A stretch of 64,000 nucleotides of DNA from CAIJXB01 sp964455905 (GTDB lineage Bacteria; Chlamydiota; Chlamydiia; Chlamydiales; Rhabdochlamydiaceae), in contig CAYVYN010000007.1 of assembly GCA_964455905.1 (NCBI GenBank), positions 42,352 to 106,351 of the forward strand, in the 5' to 3' direction. Position 1 is the stretch's first letter. Each line of letters starts with the position of its first letter. Shown piece after piece: positions 51,751 through 58,803 of the stretch. Both the position numbers and the translations under genes were made by a program. Under the pieces are notes generated by a model. The model was not told the origin of the DNA, ran no database searches, and saw only the letters and a list, made by a program, of their open reading frames with translations.

Positions 51751-53970
51751 TTAAATGCTGATTGGAATCTCTTCCCACATCCCCTCCTCACTCAAATGAT
51801 ACGCTGTAGACTCTCTAGGATCTATAACTACTGGCACTACCCATTTATTAAAAAACAAAGTCTTTACTATCACATGTTTTTGAATAATCACATCCACCCT
51901 AGAAAGTGGGGCATAAATAATTACTTGCAACCGTATGGGATCATGATACCGTTTATTATCAGCTAAATATACTGATTGTAAAGGAAGGCCCTGCATCAAA
52001 TCACTGCTATTTCCTTGCATAATCCCAATTTGCCCTGTAACATTTTGAGTAATTTTACTCCCACTTCCATAAGAACCCTGATTCCAACTTGAAAAGAAGT
52101 ACTGCATATTAATCCACTCTGCTACAACCATTGGAGCTGTTAGTATTGTTTCTAAAGACTGCCCGTTTTCATCTTCCAGCCAATCATAAGAATGTAAAAA
52201 ACAACGCCCGTCTAAATCGATCTCTTTGGTAATAGATCTTGGGCCTACAATAAAACATGCATTGCGTGCAAGTCCCCACTCTGGACGTACTTCAGCCCAA
52301 TCACAGCTTCTAGTTAGAACTTCTTTTTGAGCATCGACTGCTGCCTTGATTAACCCAAAGGTCCGACACCTATATTGACTATTAGCAACTCCTGCTTTTT
52401 GTATATCTTCTTTTAGTTTTTTTAAAATCTCTCCGTGTGAATCACTTTTTATCGATCTATCAAAAACAACTTCATCAGTTGTTGTAAGATGTTCGGCTCC
52501 TACAAATAAAGAATCATTTGGAATGCTAATTCCTCTTTTTAGAAGAGAATTTCTAACAACAGAATCATTAAGAATTGAAGCTAAAATTTTTGCATTTGAG
52601 CCCCCTGGATTTCCTCCACAAGCCCCACAATCAAGCGCTGAGCTATAAGGGTTATTTTCTGTTTTGCCCCCATGACCACAAAACACAATCAAGCGACTAA
52701 AATTTTTTGTCAGTCCCATCATTCGTAGGGCCGACTCTGCATAATTAACTTGATCCCTAATCGGTATTTGAATCTTTAAAACGGTAGGAGAACTTGGAAA
52801 AATAGATTCCTTTGCGTCTTTTTTCAACCTCACACTAGTTCTCGGCATTAAAGTACGGATCCCCATCCAAAAACCACACCACACTCCAAGAGTTTCAACA
52901 AGAGCAAACGGAGTTGCGAAGTTATATTTTAAATCCTCATAAAATCTATGCAGCAAACGCAAAAAACTTTTTCGGGCCTTAGTGCGAAAAATAACACTCC
53001 CCTCGTTTTCAATACGTTCCTCATAAACCGTATGACGAGGTTTTAAAAGGACTGGACAACAATCGAAAGAAGAGTCGGTATTGCAGTTATGGAAGGTTAT
53101 CGGGAGTCCAAAAAAACCAGCAAATCCAATCGTTTCATAAGAGCCCTCTTGCTCCAATCTCATACGAAATTGTTCCGAGCGAACATCAATACAAAACACC
53201 AACTGCGCATAGGGTCTTTGCCTATCTTGTTTAGATTTCTTAATTTTTATCACTTCAGGGATTATTTTTTGCAAAAGCTGTTGGCGATACTCCTGTTCTT
53301 TTCTTTCCAAGTCCTTAAAAAACTCTTGATTTACTTTTTTTAGTGATACTTTTTTGGTTTTCAAAAATTTCCCGCTATCACTTCCTTTAAAAGCGCAAGT
53401 AATTATAAGACGAACAGCAAGAAAGTCCTTTAAAGAAATAGCCCCCTTCTGCCCTTGGATTTTATTTTGATACTCCGACCGCCATTTAATATAACCAACC
53501 CAACCAGGCAGCTCTGCCAGCATATATTTAAAAAATTCTTCTATTTCTTCATCTAAAACACCTAACTCTTGCAAGCAAAAAATAAGAGCTCTTTCCACTT
53601 TAGTAGGCAAGGCAGAAAACCAATTTTCCCCTTTAAAAACAGTTAAATTTTTATCAAAAGGAACCAGATCTAACCAAGCTAAATAAAATCCCTTTTCTCT
53701 TCCAGGCATCTTGATCGAAGCTTGCCCTTCATCTAAAAATACTTGCAACCATTTAATCAATTCCCTATTTACATCACTAAAGAGATTTTCTTTTGAATCT
53801 AGTTTTCTACCAAAAAACCTTTCTCCGGTTGCAATCGCATCTTCAAAATGCAACGATTCAAGCCCCTGAAGAGGATTGCAAGCTATAAATGTTTGCAACG
53901 GCCAAAGAGGAGAGATAATTTTGGCTGCATTTTCAATTAGCAAGTCTAGATTTTCTTCTAAAACTTTCAT
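51751..53970 (-). CDS. dabA: Inorganic carbon transporter subunit DabA (DUF2309)
   Basis: A 739-residue soluble partner of a membrane proton-conducting subunit. DabAB couples cation flow to CO2 hydration and bicarbonate accumulation. The metal-site residues known from Halothiobacillus DabA (C351, D353, H524, C539) correspond to C260, D262 (FCIDVRSE), H433 (CGHGGKTENN) and C448 (LDCGACGGNPGG). The spacings (2, 171 and 15) are identical. The N-terminal CNPLQGLESLHFEDA is also a family hallmark. It is 12 bases downstream of dabB and followed by the DUF6671-like gene. A strong, intact orthologue of a beta-carbonic-anhydrase-like enzyme. Confidence 0.93.
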   Translation of the reverse strand: MKVLEENLDLLIENAAKIISPLWPLQTFIACNPLQGLESLHFEDAIATGERFFGRKLDSKENLFSDVNRELIKWLQVFLDEGQASIKMPGREKGFYLAWLDLVPFDKNLTVFKGENWFSALPTKVERALIFCLQELGVLDEEIEEFFKYMLAELPGWVGYIKWRSEYQNKIQGQKGAISLKDFLAVRLIITCAFKGSDSGKFLKTKKVSLKKVNQEFFKDLERKEQEYRQQLLQKIIPEVIKIKKSKQDRQRPYAQLVFCIDVRSEQFRMRLEQEGSYETIGFAGFFGLPITFHNCNTDSSFDCCPVLLKPRHTVYEERIENEGSVIFRTKARKSFLRLLHRFYEDLKYNFATPFALVETLGVWCGFWMGIRTLMPRTSVRLKKDAKESIFPSSPTVLKIQIPIRDQVNYAESALRMMGLTKNFSRLIVFCGHGGKTENNPYSSALDCGACGGNPGGSNAKILASILNDSVVRNSLLKRGISIPNDSLFVGAEHLTTTDEVVFDRSIKSDSHGEILKKLKEDIQKAGVANSQYRCRTFGLIKAAVDAQKEVLTRSCDWAEVRPEWGLARNACFIVGPRSITKEIDLDGRCFLHSYDWLEDENGQSLETILTAPMVVAEWINMQYFFSSWNQGSYGSGSKITQNVTGQIGIMQGNSSDLMQGLPLQSVYLADNKRYHDPIRLQVIIYAPLSRVDVIIQKHVIVKTLFFNKWVVPVVIDPRESTAYHLSEEGMWEEIPISI

Positions 53971-53982
53971 GGTTATAGCTCC

Positions 53983-55503
53983 TTAAAATTTGTATCCTTG
54001 TTTAGTGCTGGTGATTGTATTTGAAGCTGGCTGGCTAGAATTAAGCATTCTGACATAAAAACGTCTCCACCAAACATGACTCTCTTGATTGATAAAACTT
54101 TTTAAATTCATTGCTAGCCAAATACAAAAAACACATAGGATCCCAACAATATGCATCGAATGTAAAATCTGAGGCTGAGAAATACTAAGGGGCTCTACAA
54201 CTTGTTCTATAAGAGCAATTGTTGTCCCATAAATAAGACCCATAATTAAACAAACAACACTCGAAATAACAAGAAGAAAAAAATCTTGTTTTTTTTGAAG
54301 TATTGCATGCGCTATCTGTGTTGTAGCCATCCAAGCAAACAAAATTAAGATTGTCGTAGTTTCTCTAAAAACAAATGGAAAATGACTAGCAAAGACAAAC
54401 CCAAAAGCTCCAAGAGATCCAATGACCGCTGCGATAAAAAATGTAGAAATTTTACTAGCTCTTTCCTCACTTAAGTGTTTTTTCTCGTGACTAGCAGCTC
54501 CTGCTCGCAAAAATAAAAAAGACTTAAATAAACCATGCCAACATATATGTGCTAAAGCAGCAGAAAAAAGCCCAAGACCACATTGCATAATCATAAACCC
54601 CATTTGCGTCATAGTAGAACAGGCCAGCATGCGTTTAATATTGCTCTGAATAAGTTTCCAAATTCCGCCTAAAATAAGAGTGAAAACACCAGCAACAAAT
54701 AAAAAATCTAAAAGGATCTCCTGCTTTAAAAAAAGCACTGCAAAGCGCACTAAAAGAAGACCTCCTCCATTGACTAATCCTGCATGCATCAATGCAGAAA
54801 CAGGAGTTGGTGAATTGAGGGAACTAATAAGCCAACGATGAAAAGGCCATATACCTGATTGAGTAAAGGCTGCTAAAATAATAAAAACAAGCCCATAAAT
54901 CCTAAAGTAAGAAAAGCTATGAGGATGCTCCTTCAAGATAAGATGCAAAGAAAAAGTTCCTGCATCATACGCCAATAACCCCGCGCCAAGACTTAAAAAA
55001 ATAAATCCCCATATAAATGTTTTACAAGCTAAAAATCCTGAGTTTTTAGCTGCTATCCACTCCGATTTGTGCATCATCAGCAAGACTAGCATAAAATTCG
55101 TAATGAGCCAAAAAACAGACAGGAAAATCAGATTATCTGATGCAATCATGACTAAAGTACTGACTGTAATAGCTGTGATCGATAAAAAATAACGACGATA
55201 GTTTCGATCTCCTGCTAAATATCGAAAAGAAAACTGATGAACAATGGCGCTAACAAATAAAATCAGCGTAGCCATTAACCAAGAAATCTCATTTGCTATA
55301 AAGCCCGCACAGTTTACCTTTTGAGAAAAAGGCCATCCAAGCGTCCAAGCAATGCATCCAAGTAGAAAACCTATCCAGACGCTAATAGTTGCAATTTGAG
55401 CCCCTCTTAGAAAAGACTCCTTAAAAAAAAGATAATTAATAAAATAACCTAAAACCGGAATTAAAATTATTATTCCAAAATAAATCGTCGAACACATTGC
55501 CAT
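53983..55503 (-). CDS. dabB: Inorganic carbon transporter membrane subunit DabB (NuoL-like)
   Basis: A 506-residue polytopic membrane protein of the proton-conducting antiporter (NuoL/MrpA) family with about 12-13 hydrophobic segments. Family motifs include QSGIWPFHRWLISSLNSPTP followed by VSALMHAGLVNGGGLLLVRF, NIKRMLACSTMTQMGFMIMQ and ALAHICWHGLFKSFLFLRAG. Being directly upstream of dabA (12 bases), it is the DabB partner rather than a complex I subunit; no other nuo genes are present. AAGGATG lies just before the start. It begins the operon and is divergent from the LysR gene. Confidence 0.92.
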   Translation of the reverse strand: MAMCSTIYFGIIILIPVLGYFINYLFFKESFLRGAQIATISVWIGFLLGCIAWTLGWPFSQKVNCAGFIANEISWLMATLILFVSAIVHQFSFRYLAGDRNYRRYFLSITAITVSTLVMIASDNLIFLSVFWLITNFMLVLLMMHKSEWIAAKNSGFLACKTFIWGFIFLSLGAGLLAYDAGTFSLHLILKEHPHSFSYFRIYGLVFIILAAFTQSGIWPFHRWLISSLNSPTPVSALMHAGLVNGGGLLLVRFAVLFLKQEILLDFLFVAGVFTLILGGIWKLIQSNIKRMLACSTMTQMGFMIMQCGLGLFSAALAHICWHGLFKSFLFLRAGAASHEKKHLSEERASKISTFFIAAVIGSLGAFGFVFASHFPFVFRETTTILILFAWMATTQIAHAILQKKQDFFLLVISSVVCLIMGLIYGTTIALIEQVVEPLSISQPQILHSMHIVGILCVFCIWLAMNLKSFINQESHVWWRRFYVRMLNSSQPASNTITSTKQGYKF

Positions 55504-55581
55504 GAAGCAAACATCCTTATGTAATATTTTTTCCTATTGACTCATCATATCAACACGTGTAAAATAAGAAAAATTGATTAT

Positions 55582-55600
55582 ATTTATAGGGTTGATAAAT
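55582..55600. promoter_or_regulatory. Candidate LysR operator in the dabB-lysR divergent region
   Basis: Inverted repeat ATTTAT (55582-55587) / ATAAAT (55595-55600) with a 7-base spacer, compatible with the T-N11-A core of LysR-type sites. It lies 8 bases before the lysR-type start, where autorepression would be expected. AT-rich background weakens the case. Confidence 0.4.
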
Positions 55601-55607
55601 TTTTCTA

Positions 55608-56471
55608 ATGGACGAATTCACACTAAGCTGTTTTATAGCAATTGTAGAGACAGGCAGCTTTACCAAAGCTGCCAATAAAGTAAAAAGAACCCAATCTGCA
55701 GTTACACAGCAGATAAGCAATTTAGAAAAAAAACTAGGCAAACGTCTTTTTACTAGAGAAAAACAAATAGCTCTTACGCGAGATGGTGAGGTTTTTCTAT
55801 CTTACACGTACAAAATTTTAGCCCTCTATAGAGAGGTATCTGACCGCTTTAAACAACCAGAGCTTGAAGGTGAGATACGTTTTGGGCTTCCTGAAGATTT
55901 TGCGACAATGTTACTATCTGATGTACTTGTTGATTTTTCAAGGCTCCACCCTAGAATATTACTAAATGTCGAATGTGACTTAACACTCAACCTATTTGAT
56001 CGTTTTAAAAAAGGCGACTTTGACATGGTTTTGGTTAAAATGAGTCGGCCTGAAGACTTTCCAAATGGTGTAGAAGTGTGGTCTGAACCCCTTGAATGGG
56101 TATATAAAAACACAACTGCAACCTACATAGAACAAAAGACACCAATCCCCTTAGTTCTTTCACCAAAACCTTGCGTATACCGCACAACAGCGATTAAAGC
56201 GTTGGAACAAGCCGGAATTCCTTGGAAAATAGTTTTCACAAGTCCAAGCTACGCCGGAATTATTGCTGCAGTCAAAGCAGGCATAGGCATCACTACGTTA
56301 CCTAGAACCATGATTCCTGAGGCCCTAGGGATCCTTCGCGAAGACTCACTTCCTATTCTCTCCGACATTCATGTTTCTTTATTAAAAGAAAGTAATACCA
56401 ATGAATGCTTGCAAACGTTAGAAGACTTTCTTCTCAAAAAAGTAAGAGCAAAACCTTCCCCTATTTTGTAA
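55608..56471 (+). CDS. LysR-type transcriptional regulator
   Basis: A 287-residue regulator. The N-terminal winged helix-turn-helix (FTLSCFIAIVETGSFTKAAN, then RTQSAVTQQISNLEKKLGKR) is followed by an effector-binding domain of two alpha/beta lobes (IRFGLPEDFATMLLSDVLVD, then VALIAAVKAGIGITTLPRTM-like AGIIAAVKAGIGITTLPRTM). The position, divergent from dabB with 104 bases between starts, suggests it controls dabBA in response to a small molecule, as CbbR and CmpR do for carbon uptake genes; this is inference. Normal length and intact domains. Confidence 0.9.
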   Translation: MDEFTLSCFIAIVETGSFTKAANKVKRTQSAVTQQISNLEKKLGKRLFTREKQIALTRDGEVFLSYTYKILALYREVSDRFKQPELEGEIRFGLPEDFATMLLSDVLVDFSRLHPRILLNVECDLTLNLFDRFKKGDFDMVLVKMSRPEDFPNGVEVWSEPLEWVYKNTTATYIEQKTPIPLVLSPKPCVYRTTAIKALEQAGIPWKIVFTSPSYAGIIAAVKAGIGITTLPRTMIPEALGILREDSLPILSDIHVSLLKESNTNECLQTLEDFLLKKVRAKPSPIL

Positions 56472-56519
56472 AATTATATCCTTTTTTAAACAAGACTTCT
56501 TGATTTTATTTGGTTGTTT

Positions 56520-58448
56520 TCAGAAATTAATTTCAACCCCTCTTTCCTCAAGTTCTTGGAAAGTTCGCTCTTCGCATAAAGGAGTGATATGGTTTTTGGT
56601 AAGAGCTACTATCGCCAACCCAGGCATTTTGCTGATGTGGCCAGCACCCACATCGCCTATACCGTTGTAACTAAGGTCTAAGCTCAGCAAATTAGACATT
56701 GTGCTAATCGCTAGCGCCCCCTGATCGGTTAACTCGTTCCGACTAAGATCCAAACTCAGCAAATTAACCATTTGACTGATGTGTTGAAGAGCGGGATCAT
56801 CTATATCGTTACTGCTAAGGTTTAGGGTCGTTAACCCATCCATTTTGCTAATCTCTTTAGCGCCCCAATAGCCTATTCGATTGACCTCAAGATTCAGTCT
56901 TCTCAGATTAAGCATTTCGCTAATGTCTTTAGCTCCAAAATAAGTTATCTTATTATGGCTAAGATCCAAGCTAGTTAGATCAACCATTTTACTGATGAAA
57001 GAAGCTACCTGACTGAAAAGACCGTTGTCTCTAAGATTTAACTCTCGTATGTTTTTATAAGAGGCTATTTGCTCTACCATAGTACTCTTAAGAGAACAAT
57101 TCACAGCTGACAAAGTGTGAATTTCAGGGCATAAATCTAATAGGGCTCCAATATTTTTAATTACAATCCCATCCAAATTCAAGCTTTTTATTGTAACTGT
57201 CTTGTTTTCTTTTAATAGTGTGAGCAAGGCCTCTTCTGTTAGCCCAAATTCTCTAACAGCCACTCCGTTACCAATTCTAACAAGTTTTTCGGCATCGGAT
57301 AAGTTCAGCAAGTAAAGGTTTGAGGTCTTTGATGTTCCAGCAATTACACCCTCCCCCCATTGAGTGCTTTTGAAAACATCCCAAGAAAGTTTTAATTTAG
57401 CCTTTGGAACTTTCTCTACCCAGCACGTGTTCCTAAGTTTTCCAACCCAAAGGCGAATTTCTTCATTTGAAGCATAGGGAAATGCTTTTTCTTGAAATCT
57501 TTCAATCCAACTCTCGGCCTGCCTTATAGCATCTGGGGTAATTCCTGAAAAATTCGTTAATTTCTCATTTAACGTAGCAGCGTGTTCTATTAACCTGTCC
57601 ACATCTCTTCCTCGAAGCTTTTTAGTTAGATCGGACGAATCGTACCTCTGTAATCTAGTTAACTGAGTATTAGCTTCTACTAATTCTTCTCGGATAAGAG
57701 ATATTTCCCCCCAAGCCTGAGCATCAACATCTTGTTTAATCTGTTCTAACCGGGCTAGTATTTTTTTTACGTCAACACTAGAGTCACAAAGAACTCTTTC
57801 CTTTTCTGGTAGAAATTCTTGTAATTTATGAATAACACCTAAAACCTTTTCTTCGTGCAAATCAATTAGTTCATATAAAAAGTCTGGTGGAATATTTTTA
57901 GTAGATATGTCAATACCAAATTCCCATTTTAAAGCTAATTTCGTTCGCCACTCAATGCTGTTGTTATTTTCTAGAGCTCTAGAGTTGTAAATAGGATTGA
58001 AAATGGTGCGTGTTAGATCAACGAAAGAAAGAGCTAGGGGAAAAGATAAGCATAGGAATGGTTTCATAGATGGATTGATTATCGTTGCATAAATAGAGCT
58101 CACCAAAATCGAAATCCTTAACAATTCAAGCGCAAAACATTCTAGATGTTTTTTCCTAAGCTCTATTACATTATAATTCCATGCAGCTAAAGAAAGATGA
58201 TAAATAGCTCCTACAGGAGATACAAAGCTATAAATAGCTAGGTTTGCAAAAACTCTAGCGATAGAACTTATTACAAGCTTTACCTTAAAATGGGCGATCT
58301 CTTCTGGCTTTTGATAATTTTTGAAATCTTCAATATCTAAATCCGTTTTCTGATTCAAATTATATCTAGATGGGGTTAACCAATTAGATTCAGTCACAAA
58401 GCAAAGAGCACTTCCCGAAAGCGATTGTATTTTTGTATTATATCCCAT
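56520..58448 (-). CDS. LRR paralogue 1: membrane-anchored, F-box lost
   Basis: A 642-residue protein. Residues 1-340 are the array's shared cassette: two hydrophobic stretches (about 56-97, LVISSIARVFANLAIYSFVS; and 104-147) and a helical/coiled-coil part (194-300). The segment that is an F-box in copies 2 and 3 is replaced by an unrelated 45-residue stretch (KAKLKLSWDVFKSTQWGEGV). Seven LRRs of 24 residues follow (LTSLDLSHNKITYFGAKDIS), then a C-cap, QELEERGVEINF. A repeat of this length and consensus is the RI/GALA type. Possibly a secreted effector; no Sec signal. Confidence 0.8.
   Translation of the reverse strand: MGYNTKIQSLSGSALCFVTESNWLTPSRYNLNQKTDLDIEDFKNYQKPEEIAHFKVKLVISSIARVFANLAIYSFVSPVGAIYHLSLAAWNYNVIELRKKHLECFALELLRISILVSSIYATIINPSMKPFLCLSFPLALSFVDLTRTIFNPIYNSRALENNNSIEWRTKLALKWEFGIDISTKNIPPDFLYELIDLHEEKVLGVIHKLQEFLPEKERVLCDSSVDVKKILARLEQIKQDVDAQAWGEISLIREELVEANTQLTRLQRYDSSDLTKKLRGRDVDRLIEHAATLNEKLTNFSGITPDAIRQAESWIERFQEKAFPYASNEEIRLWVGKLRNTCWVEKVPKAKLKLSWDVFKSTQWGEGVIAGTSKTSNLYLLNLSDAEKLVRIGNGVAVREFGLTEEALLTLLKENKTVTIKSLNLDGIVIKNIGALLDLCPEIHTLSAVNCSLKSTMVEQIASYKNIRELNLRDNGLFSQVASFISKMVDLTSLDLSHNKITYFGAKDISEMLNLRRLNLEVNRIGYWGAKEISKMDGLTTLNLSSNDIDDPALQHISQMVNLLSLDLSRNELTDQGALAISTMSNLLSLDLSYNGIGDVGAGHISKMPGLAIVALTKNHITPLCEERTFQELEERGVEINF
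57461..58448 (-). repeat. Shared N-terminal cassette, copy 1 (others at 60435-61422 and 62878-63829)
   Basis: The same 988-base coding block opens all three LRR genes, with long stretches identical base for base. Copy 3 carries an in-frame 36-base deletion (removes most of LCLSFPLALSFV). This points to recent duplication or gene conversion. Confidence 0.88.
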
Positions 58449-58803
58449 AAATCCTATAAATTATTAATTTTGAACGGAAAGTTTATTTTTTTTTATGTTT
58501 TATTTCAATTGTAAAATCCACCTTTACAAAAATGTAATATTAATTATTAAAAAATAAAACCAGTAAAAATAATTAGCGGAAGACGTCAAAAAAACAAAAA
58601 AAGACATGTAAATGTTTAGAACGATTCCAGATATAGGAAATACTAAGGCATTCCTCATTGATGACAAAAAAAGAGAAAGCCTTGCTTGTTTTTTTTCACA
58701 GGAGCCTGCTCAAAAGAACTTCAGTTCTCCTCTCCTGTGTGTTTTTGTCGAATTTCATCTTAGAACGAAACACTTATATCACAAACTAGAAGAGTTAAAC
58801 TCG
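58449..58803. other. Spacer with promoter of copy 1 and remnant of copy 2's C-cap
   Basis: Holds the copy 1 promoter (58480-58508), then about 200 bases homologous to the spacer upstream of copy 2 at 61443-61640. Close to 58700-58800, minus-strand bases such as TTCGTTC, AATTCGACAAAA and GGAGAGG match the C-cap coding part of copy 3 (TTCGTTC, AATTCGGCAAAA, GGCAAGG), so a decayed C-cap follows the copy 2 stop. Confidence 0.5.
58480..58508 (-). promoter_or_regulatory. Promoter of LRR paralogue 1
   Basis: Read on the minus strand: TTGAAA, 17-base spacer, TAAACT. The same arrangement is conserved before copies 2 and 3. The ATG has AGGA at about 4 bases. Confidence 0.72.

Noticed and set aside
53983..55503. 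NuoL-like protein as evidence of a complex I or Mrp locus
   Set aside because: No other nuo or mrp genes are adjacent, while dabA follows at 12 bases; the DabB assignment fits better.
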